A stretch of 64,000 nucleotides of DNA from Bombyx mori (lineage: Eukaryota > Arthropoda > Insecta > Lepidoptera > Bombycidae), in the NCBI RefSeq assembly GCF_030269925.1, contig NC_085135.1:8680753-8744752 (forward strand), read 5' to 3'. The notes under the pieces were generated by a model that ran no database searches, had not been told where the DNA came from, and saw only the letters and a list, made by a program, of their open reading frames with translations. The position numbers were made by a program, and so were the translations under genes. Shown here in pieces: positions 42,201 through 49,526 of the stretch (the first letter of the stretch is position 1; each line of letters begins with the position of its first letter).

Positions 42201-42532
42201 GCGTTGCCCGGAGGGAACCGACGATGGAGTGTCACCACTGTGACTGCGACGAGGACACGGTCGAGCATACGCTCGCATATTGCCCCGCATGGGTGGAGCA
42301 ACGCCGTGTCCTTGTCTCGCAAATAGGACCGGACTTGTCGCTGCCGACTGTCGTGGCTACGATGCTCGGCAGCGATGAGTCCTGGAAGGCGATGCTCGAC
42401 TTCTGCGAGTGCACCATCTCGCAGAAGGAGGCGGCGGAACGAGAGAGGGAGAGCTCATCCCTCTCCGCACCTATCCGTCGCCGCCGAGCCGGGGGCCGCA
42501 GAAGGGCTTTTGTCCGACTTCGGCCCCTGTAA
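39293..42532 (+). CDS. R1a ORF2, AP endonuclease, reverse transcriptase and CCHC domain, intact
   Basis: 1079 codons, no break. Endonuclease residues: N-terminal QSNLNHSARAQ, E38 in AEPY, D127/N129 in AGDLNAK, D203-H204 in SDHRY. RT: D598 in SLDIANAF, GVPQGSVLGPLLWN, YADD at 690-693. C-terminal zinc motif C980-X2-C983-X8-H992-X4-C997. The protein would nick the target and prime reverse transcription from the nick (R1-clade knowledge). The start is the ATG overlapping the ORF1 stop in TAATG. With all catalytic motifs present it could encode an active enzyme. Relatives R1b, R1c and R1d are truncated or broken. Confidence 0.92.
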   Translation: MGCVHRFLQSNLNHSARAQDLLIHTMAEWSIDVAVAAEPYFVPTDQDCWMGDVDGSVAIVLRQSAALPPLEMVARGPGYVAARIDGSVVIGAYFSPNRSLAEFERFLGGLEVILHRFGSRPVIVAGDLNAKCTAWGSPRTDSRGEALSEWAIATGLCLLNRGTVATCVRWNGESHVDVTFASPSAVRRTRGWRVLEGAETLSDHRYVRFELFASSLSSSSAAGARGEEELPQGAPRSFPRWALKRMNKKLLMEAAAVAAWAPKPARLADVDAEVDWFRGTMANICDAAMPRVGPRAPRGGAFWWSPEIARLREECVRARRRSARHRRRRRRDAAFAETAAQLHADCRQKQTALQLAIGEAKKQSMKTLLESLDEDPWGRPYKMVRRKLQPWALPVTERLQPRQLREIVAALFPPAAGGDFEPPQMDATWGTPPRRPSVPAAEEPPPPITGAEIHAAVSKMRAKDTAPGPDGVHGRVWSLAFEALGDRLGGLFEACLESGRFPSKWKTGRLVLLRKDGRPADSPAGYRPIVLLDEAGKMLERIVAARIVQHLTETGPDLSAEQYGFREGRSTIDAILRVRALSDEAVSRGGVALAVSLDIANAFNTLPWSVIAGALEYHGVPAYLRRLIGSYLEDRSVVCTGHGGAVLRFPVERGVPQGSVLGPLLWNIGYDWALRSALHGPLPGLSVVCYADDTLVVARGRNYQESARLACAGVAFVVGKIRRLGLDVALEKSQALLFHRAGREPPPGAHLVIGGVRVEVGVTGLRYLGLELDGRWNFRAHFEKLGPRLMATAGSLSRLLPNVGGPDTVVRRLYVGVVRSIALYGAPVWCRALTRRNVVALRRPQRAIAVRAIRGYRTVSFEAACVLAGTPPWDLEAEALAADYAWRCDLRDRGEPRPGEGAIRARRLQSRRSVLEAWSRRLADPSAGLRTVEAVRPVLAKWANRDQGRLTFRLTQMLTGHGCFGRYLHRVARREPTMECHHCDCDEDTVEHTLAYCPAWVEQRRVLVSQIGPDLSLPTVVATMLGSDESWKAMLDFCECTISQKEAAERERESSSLSAPIRRRRAGGRRRAFVRLRPL

Positions 42533-43046
42533 GAGGCGAACTCCCCCCGGTGAAGGTCAAGGGGCGACCTGAGGGGGTGAGGCCGCGCGGCGCGCTACCA
42601 GCACTCTAGCGCGCTGCCATGGAGTAAATAGAGCGACCGGTCGACGGTGTATCGCGTCCCGACCCGGCAGGCTGGTTCTGGTCCAGCGGGGTATTCCGGG
42701 ACACCAGCGGCACCGTCTGGGCGGCCCGACGGGCTGCCGTACCGAGACGGCCGACGTTTCAGAGCCTTCGATTCGCCTCGAAGGCTCCGTCGGCTGGGCG
42801 TCCTTGGGGTGAGCCGCGCCGTCTGGTTGTAGTGTTGACCGCGGTAACCCCCCTACCTCATCCGGGTTCTGACCTCGGAGGGGATCGGACGTCGGGTGTA
42901 AGAGTGCAGGGGAGTCGTTTAGTGGGTGGGCCCTAAAATCCTTGGTCCCGCGGTCTGCTCATAACACCATGCAGATCGTAGAGTCTCACATACCCCGCGC
43001 GCCCCTTTTGCGCGGGGACCTCGTAGGAGGTTCGGCCCTCTACCCG
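42533..43046 (+). other. R1a 3' UTR
   Basis: GC-rich, non-coding, ~510 bp. The same sequence follows the ORFs at 44670-45183, 46541-47054 and (minus strand) 48119-48632. It ends ggccctctacccg then A. Confidence 0.85.
42590..42787 (+). promoter_or_regulatory. R1 3' UTR hairpins
   Basis: Hairpin 1: GCGCGCTA (42590-42597) pairs with TAGCGCGC (42607-42614). Hairpin 2: GAGCCTTCGA (42762-42771) pairs with TCGAAGGCTC (42778-42787) around ttcgcc. Both recur in R1b and R1c; in R1d hairpin 2 has one arm change. The 3' UTR is the RT recognition region in this clade, so a template-binding role is likely but inferred. Confidence 0.65.
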
Positions 43047-43111
43047 AAAAAAAAAAAAAAAAAAAAGGTCGATCCAGTGCATAAAAAGGTCGATCCAGTG
43101 CATCGGACACG

Positions 43112-44669
43112 CTTCAGAGAGGGCCGCTCGACTATCGACGCAATTCTGCGCGTGCGGGCCCTCTCCGATGAAGCCGTATCCCGGGGCGGGGTGGCGATGG
43201 CGTTATCCTTAGATGTAAGGAACGCCTTCAACACCCTGCCCTGGTCGGTGATCGCGGGGGCGCTGGAGTATCACGGCGTCCCCGCATACCTCCGCCGACT
43301 GATCGGCTCCTACCTCGAGGGCAGGTCGATCCAGTGCATCGGACACGGTGGGGCGATGTACCGCTTCCCCGTCGAGCGCGGTGTTCCGCAGGGGTCTGTC
43401 CTGGGCCCCCTGCTGTGGAACATCGGCTACGACTGGGTCCTGCGGGGCGTCGTACGGGGTCCTCTCCCCGGGCTGAGCGTAATTTGTTACGCCGACGACA
43501 CGTTGGTCGTGGCTCCGGGGAGAGACTACCGAGAGTCTGCCCGTCTGGCGTGCGCAGGCGTGGCACACGTCGTCACAAGGATCCGACGGCTGGGACTCGA
43601 GGTGGCGCTCGACAAAACCCAGGCCCTGTTGTTTCACGGGCCGGGACGAGCGCCGCCTCTGGGTGCCCACCTCGTGATCGGAGGCGTCCGCGTCGGGGTC
43701 GGGGTGACCGGTCTTCGGTACCTCGGCCTCGAACTGGATGGTCGGTGGAACTTCCGCGCTCACTTTGAGAAGTTGGGCCCTCGACTGATGGCGACGGCCG
43801 GCTCTTTGAGCCGGCTGCTTCCAAACGTCGGGGGTCCCGATCAGGTGGCGCGCCGCCTCTACATGGGGGTGGTGCGGTCGATGGCACTATACGGCGCGCC
43901 CGTATGGTGCCACGCCCTGACCCGCCAGAACGTCGCCGCGCTGCGACGTCCGCAGCGCGCGATCGCGGTCAGGGCGATCCGAGGATACCGCACCGTCTCC
44001 TTCGAGGCGGCGTGTTTGCTCGCCGGGGCGCCACCCTGGGACCTGGAGGCGGAGGCGCTCGCTGCCGATTACCGGTGGCGTAGCGACCTTCGTTCTAGGG
44101 GGGAAGGGCGCCCCGGCGAAGGAGTAGTTCGAGCGCGGAGGCTCCAATCTCGGCGGTCCGTGCTGGAGGCGTGGTCTCGCCGCTTGGCGGACCCGTCGGC
44201 CGGCCTCCGTACCGTCGAGGCGGTCCGCCCGGTTCTCGCGGACTGGGTGGGCCGCGACCGCGGATGCCTCACCTTCCGGCTGACGCAAATGTTGACCGGC
44301 CATGGTTGTTTTGGCCGGTATCTTTTCAAAATAGCCGGAAGGGAACCGACGGCGCAGTGCCACCACTGCGCGGACCGCGACGAGGAAGACACAGCGGAAC
44401 ACACGCTGGCGCGTTGCTCTGGATTTGACGAGCAACGCGCCGCCCTCGTCGCGGTCATTGGAGAGGACCTCTCGCTGCCGCGCGTCGTGGCTACGATGCT
44501 CGGCAGCGACGCGTCCTGGAAGGCGATGCTCGACTTCTGCGAGTCCACCATCTCGCAGAAGGAGGCGGCGGAGCGAGAGAGGGAGAGCTCTTCCCTTTCC
44601 GCACCGATCCGTCGCCGTCGAGCCGGGGGCCGGAGGCGGGAATACGCCCGTACGTCCCGGCCCCTGTAG
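43112..44669 (+). pseudogene. R1b ORF2 fragment: RT and C-terminal CCHC
   Basis: Open from the truncation point through SLDVRNAFNTLPW, GVPQGSVLGPLLWNIGYDWV, CYADDTLVVAPG and the zinc motif CHHCADRDEEDTAEHTLARC to the stop at 44669. It lacks the endonuclease and the start of RT, so it is not functional. By chance the upstream poly-A and R1c bases are in frame, giving a spurious longer ORF from 42942. Confidence 0.88.
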
Positions 44670-45204
44670 GTGGCGGCCTCCCCCCGGTGAAGGTCAAGGG
44701 GCGACCTGAGGGGGTGAGGCCGCGCGGCGCGCTACCAGCACTCTAGCGCGCTGCCGTGGAGTGATTAGAGCGACCGGTCGACGGTGTATCGCGTCCCGAC
44801 CCGGCAGGCTGGTTCTGGTCCAGCGGGGTATTCCGGGACACCAGCGGCACCGTCTGGGCGGCCCGACGGGCTGCCGTACCGAGACGGCCGACGTTTCAGA
44901 GCCTTCGATTCGCCTCGAAGGCTCCGTCGGCTGGGCGTCCTTGGGGTGAGCCGCGCCGTCTGGTTGTAGTGTTGACCGCGGTAGCCCCCCTACCTCATCC
45001 GGGTTCTGACCTCGGAGGGGATCGGACGTCGGGTGTAAGAGTGCAGAGGAGTCGTTTAGTGGGTGGGCTCTAAAATCCTTGGGCCCGCGGTCTGCTCACA
45101 ACACCATGCAGATCGTTGAGTCTCACATACCCCGCGCGCCCCTTTTGCGCGGGGACCTCGTAGGAGGTTCGGCCCTCTACCCGAAAAAAAAAAAAAAAAA
45201 AAAA
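43112..45204 (+). mobile_element. 5'-truncated R1 LINE R1b inside R1c
   Basis: Begins at FREGRSTIDA of the RT, ends with poly-A 45184-45204. Flanked by gtgcatcggacacg (43098-43111 and 45205-45218). Its 3' UTR carries both conserved hairpins. Confidence 0.9.
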
Positions 45205-46540
45205 GTGCATCGGACACGGTGGGGCGATGTACCGCTTCCCCGTCGAGCGCGGTGTTCCACAGGGGTCTGTCCTGGGCCCCCTGCTGTGGAACATCGGCTA
45301 CGACTGGGTCCTGCGGGGCGTCATACGGGGTCCCCTCCCCGGGCTGAGCGTAATTTGTTACGCGGACGACACGTTGGTCGTGGCTCCGGGGAGGGACTAC
45401 CGGGAGTCTGCCCGTCTGGCGTGCGCAGGCGTGGCACACGTCGTCACTAGGATCCGACGGTTGGGGCTCGAGGTGGCGCTCGACAAAACCCAGGCCCTGT
45501 TATTTCACGGGCCGGGACGAGCGCCGCCTCTGGGTGCCCACCTCGTGATCGGAGGCGTCCGCGTCGGGGTCGGGGTGACCGGTCTTCGGTACCTCGGCCT
45601 CGAACTGGATGGTCGGTGGAACTTCCGCGCTCACTTTGAGAAGTTGGGCCCTCGACTGATGGCGACGGCCGGCTCTTTGAGCCGGCTGCTTCCAAACGTC
45701 GGGGGTCCCGATCAGGTGGCGCGCCGCCTCTACATGGGGGTAGTGCGGTCGATGGCACTATACGGCGCGCCCGTATGGTGCCACGCCCTGACCCGCCAGA
45801 ACGTCGCCGCGCTGCGACGTCCGCAGCGCGCGATCGCGGTCAGGGCGATCCGAGGATACCGCACCGTCTCCTTCGAGGCGGCGTGCTTGCTCGCCGGGGC
45901 GCCACCCTGGGATCTGGAGGCGGTGGCGCTCGCTGCCGATTACAGGTGGCGTAGCGACCTCCGATCTAGGGGGGAAGGGCGCCCCGGCGAAGGTGTAGTT
46001 CGAGCGCGGAGGCTCCAATCTCGGCGGAACGTGCTGGAGGCGTGGTCTCGCCGCTTGGCGGACCCGTCGGCCGGCATCCGTACCGTCGAGGCGGTCCGCC
46101 CGGTTCTCGCGGACTGGGTGGGCCGCGACCGCGGATGCCTCACCTTCCGGCTGACGCAAATGTTGACCGGCCATGGATGTTTTGGCCGGTACCTTTTCAA
46201 AATAGCCGGAAGGGAACCGACGGCGCAGTGCCACCACTGCGCGGACCGCGACGAGGAAGATACAGCGGAACACACGCTGGCGCGTTGCTCTGGATTCGAC
46301 GAGCAACGCGCCGCCCTCGTCGCGGTCATTGGAGAGGACCTCTCGCTGCCGCGCGTCGTGGCTACGATGCTCGGCAGCGACGCGTCCTGGAAGGCGATGC
46401 TCGACTTCTGCGAGTCCACCATCTCGCAGAAGGAGGCGGCGGAGCGAGAGAGGGAGAGCTCTTCCCTTTCCGCACCGATCCGTCGCCGTCGAGCCGGGGG
46501 CCGGAGGCGGGAATACGCCCGTACGTCCCGGCCCCTGTAG
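45205..46540 (+). pseudogene. R1c ORF2 fragment: late RT and C-terminus
   Basis: Open from CIGHGGAMYRF to the stop at 46540, including YADDTLVVAPG and the CHHC zinc motif. Over 95% alike in protein to R1b by eye. Truncated at the 5' end. Confidence 0.88.
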
Positions 46541-47073
46541 GTGGCGGCCTCCCCCCGGTGAAGGTCAAGGGGCGACCTGAGGGGGTGAGGCCGCGCGGCG
46601 CGCTACCAGCACTCTAGCGCGCTGCTGTGAAGTGAATAGAGCGACCGGTCGACGGTGTATCGCGTCCCGACCCGGCAGGCTGGTTCTGGTCCAGCGGGGT
46701 ATTCCGGGACACCAGCGGCACCGTCTGGGCGGCCCGACGGGCTGCCGTACCGAGACGGCCGACGTTTCAGAGCCTTCGATTCGCCTCGAAGGCTCCGTCG
46801 GCTGGGCGTCCTTGGGGTGAGCCGCGCCGTCTGGTTGTAGTGTTGACCGCGGTAGCCCCCCTACCTCATCCGGGTTCTGACCTCGGAGGGGATCGGACGT
46901 CGGGTGTAAGAGTGCAGGGGAGTCGTTTAGTGGGTGGGCTCTAAAATCCTTGGGCCCGCGGTCTGCTCACAACACCATGCAGATCGTTGAGTCTCACATA
47001 CTCCGCGCGCCCCTTTTGCGCGGGGACCTCGTAGGAGGTTCGGCCCTCTACCCGAAAAAAAAAAAAAAAAAAA

Positions 47074-47599
47074 GGGTAGAATAGCAGCCATGGAAGACCT
47101 TGCCCTCCATACATTCCTATTAGGGCTAATTCCCAGAATTGCAAACATGGTGAGATGCCGCGACTACAAAACTTTAAATGAAGCCATAAATGCCGCGATA
47201 TCTGAAGAAAAAATTCAGCAATTCACATTCCGTAATAATTACTCTAAACCAAGATTTGTTGAGAATTCAAATAAGAGAACAGAAAGAGTAAATGGGCCCC
47301 CGTCAAGACCTTTTACTAATAACAACAATAATCAATCAAGCTCATTCTATAGGAACCCTTCAATCTGTAGATACTGTAAAAAACCAGGGCATATTCTTGA
47401 AAATTGCAGACTTCGTGAATATAACAATAAGAGATTTTCAAACGGGTCCCGACCTTTTACTCCTTCTCAACCGCAGGCGTCCACTTCTAGAGAAACAAAT
47501 TTCAAACCTAGCGGTCCCCGTGTGCATTTCACTAATGATTATGAAGATGAAGGACGAGATGAAATAGACATTCCAAGCAATAACGCTTATTTAAACTAA
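47074..47599 (+). CDS. Gypsy element K gag, C-terminal part
   Basis: Open from the R1c boundary (GRIAAMEDLALHTFLLGLIP) to TAA at 47597-47599. It contains an Asn-rich linker and one CCHC knuckle CRYCKKPGHILENC. The N-terminal gag and 5' LTR are not beside it; R1c lies upstream. The stop is immediately preceded by TTTAAAC, and the pol frame opens in -1. Gag forms the particle; the knuckle binds RNA. No internal break is seen in this piece. Confidence 0.8.
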
Positions 47600-47630
47600 C
47601 AGATGTCCCGTGTAGGTGTCGGACGGGACA
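47590..47630 (+). promoter_or_regulatory. Putative -1 ribosomal frameshift signal (gypsy K)
   Basis: Slippery heptamer T-TTA-AAC (47590-47596) lies in the gag frame directly before the TAA stop. A 7-base spacer follows. Then a hairpin: tGTCCCGT (47604-47611) pairs with ACGGGACa (47623-47630), loop 11 bases. Slipping by -1 gives TTT AAA CTA ACA GAT, in phase with the downstream pol frame. Loop bases tcgg could pair with ccga at ~47639, a weak pseudoknot possibility. Confidence 0.8.
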
Positions 47631-48097
47631 AGTCTCTTCCGAAAAAAACGATGCCGTTTATATTAAAAGTAGGGCCACGCCACAGGGTAACCAGCCCCAC
47701 AAGGAAGGTCTGAACTCTATTAAAAGTAAGACCACGCCACAGGGTAACCAGCCCCACAAGGAAGGTCTGAACCTTATTAATAGTAAGGCCACGCCACAGG
47801 GTAACCAGCCCCACAAGGAAGGTCTGAACATTTCCAAAAGTAAGACTACGCCGCAGGGTAACCAGCCCCATAAGGAAAGTCTGAATCTCTCTAATAATAG
47901 GGCCGCGCAACAGGGTAGCCAGTCCCATAAGGAAAGTCTGAATCTCTCTAATAATAGGGCCGCGCAACAGGGTAGCCAGTCCCATAAATAATATCCGAAT
48001 TATTCCAGTCATAAAGACAATTTGAAGGGTGACCAAACCCCTAACAAAATATGCGATATTAACAATACCGAGATGAAACATAAAGTTTACGAAATCC
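47602..48097 (+). pseudogene. Gypsy K pol, N-terminal linker with 19-residue repeats
   Basis: The -1 frame is open from the slippery site to TAA at 47989-47991, then open again to the R1d insertion at 48097 (…HKVYEIL). Five full 57-bp units (47665, 47722, 47779, 47836, 47893) plus a partial (47950) encode variants of ATPQGNQPHKEGLN. The single stop falls in the last repeat. The frame resumes across R1d at 61712 as TQKRYLPYVQLQ, then protease. Confidence 0.75.
47665..47991 (+). repeat. 57-bp coding tandem repeat in gypsy K
   Basis: Five complete units and one of 36 bp, each a multiple of three, so reading phase is kept. The last two units are nearly identical to each other and differ from the first three (AAQQGSQSHKESLN versus ATPQGNQPHKEGLN). 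Confidence 0.92.
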
Positions 48098-48632
48098 TTT
48101 TTTTTTTTTTTTTTTTTTCGGGTAGAGGGCCGAACCTCCTACGAGGTCCCCGCGCAAAAGGGGCGCGCGGGGTATGTGAGACTCAACGATCTGCATGGTG
48201 TTGTGAGCAGACCGCGGGCCCAAGGATTTTAGGGCCCACCCACTAAACGACTCCCCTGCACTCTTACACCCGACGTCCGATCCCCTCCGAGGTCAGAACC
48301 CGGATGAGGTAGGGGGGCTACCGCGGTCAACACTACAACCAGACGGCGCGGCTCACCCCAAGGACGCCCAGCCGACGGAGCCTTCGAGGCGAATCGAAGT
48401 CTCTGAAACGTCGGCCGTCTCGGTACGGCAGCCCGTCGGGCCGCCCAGACGGTGCCGCTGGTGTCCCGGAATACCCCGCTGGACCAGAACCAGCCTGCCG
48501 GGTCGGGACGCGATACACCGTCGGCCGGTCGCTCTATTTACTCCACGGCAGCGCGCTAGAGCGCTGGTAGCGCGCCGCGCGGCCTCACCCCCTCAGGTCG
48601 CCCCTTGACCTTCACCGGGGGGAGGCCGCTAC

Positions 48633-49384
48633 CTACAGGGGCCGGGACGTACGGGCGTATTCCCGCCTCCGGCCCCCGGCTCGACGGCGACGGATCGGTG
48701 CGGAAAGGGAAGAGCTCTCCCTCTCTCGCACCGCCGCCTCCTTCTGCGAGATGGTGGACTCGCAGAAGTCGAGCATCGCCTTCCAGGACGCGTCGCTGCC
48801 GAGCATCGTAGCCACGACGCGCGGCAGCGAGAGGTCCTCTCCAATGACCGCGACGAGGGCGGCGCGTTGCTCGTCGAATCCAGAGCAACGCGCCAGCGTG
48901 TGTTCCGCTGTATCTTCCTCGTCGCGGTCCGCGCAGTGGTGGCACTGCGCCGTCGGTTCCCTTCCGGCTATTTTGAAAAGGTACCGGCCAAAACATCCAT
49001 GGCCGGTCAACATTTGCGTCAGCCGGAAGGTGAGGCATCCGCGGTCGCGGCCCACCCAGTCCGCGAGAACCGGGCGGACCGCCTCGACGGTACGGATGCC
49101 GGCCGACGGGTCCGCCAAGCGGCGAGACCACGCCTCCAGCACGGACCGCCGAGATTGGAGCCTCCGCGCTCGAATTACTCCTTCGCCGGGGTGCCCTTCC
49201 CCCCTAGAGCGGAGGTCGCTACGCCACCTGTAATCGGCAGCGAGCGTCTCCGCCTCCAGGTCCCAGGGTGGCGCCCCGGCGAGCAAGCCCGCCGCCTCGA
49301 AGGAGACAGTGCTGTCGACGTTCTTGCGGGTCAGGGCCTGGCACCATACGGGCGCGCCGTATAGTGCCATCGACCGCACCACCC

Positions 49385-49387
<3 letters not shown>
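48633..49387 (-). pseudogene. R1d ORF2 C-terminal part
   Basis: Open from TGGGGGTGGTG at the CR1 junction through RSMALYGAPVWCQALTRKN to the stop at 48633. The zinc motif CHHCADRDEEDTAEHTLARC is present. About 20 residues (AALRRPQRAIAVRAIRGY in R1b) are missing after KNVD, an in-frame deletion. Confidence 0.82.

Positions 49388-49478
<91 letters not shown>
49388..49478. repeat. 91-base homopolymer T tract
   Basis: Uninterrupted T, the complement of the C2 poly-A tail. Other tails in the window are 16-22 bases. Confidence 0.9.
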
Positions 49479-49480
<2 letters not shown>

Positions 49481-49526
49481 TGCCTTTGTAGGCAGACGGG
49501 CATACGGCCCACCTGATGGTGAGTGG

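Larger units (their letters stand above)
35168..43066 (+). mobile_element. R1-clade LINE R1a, full length with duplicated 5' unit
   Basis: Two copies of an 875-bp 5' segment (35168-36920), ORF1 36879-39293, ORF2 39293-42532, a ~500-bp GC-rich 3' UTR and poly-A 43047-43066. The 5' end cccgaggg follows J2 directly. The 3' flank is R1c sequence, not Jockey, so no target duplication can be matched. ORF2 is open and ORF1 has a single stop, making this the best-preserved element here. Confidence 0.88.
43067..47073 (+). mobile_element. 5'-truncated R1 LINE R1c, split by R1b and an A5 insertion
   Basis: Left piece 43067-43111, right piece 45205-47073. Sequence is continuous once R1b and its 14-bp duplication are removed. 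The left piece repeats ggtcgatccagtgcat twice with aaaaa between. 3' UTR 46541-47054 and poly-A 47055-47073, followed by gypsy K gag. Confidence 0.82.

Noticed and set aside
36339..42322. Long antisense ORFs opposite R1a (for example 38079-39122 minus)
   Set aside because: GC-rich codon use opens the opposite strand. They carry no domain and mirror real ORF1/ORF2 codons.
42942..43111. N-terminal extension of the R1b ORF reading through the poly-A as poly-Lys
   Set aside because: It joins the R1a 3' UTR, its A tail and R1c bases by chance; real coding starts at 43112.
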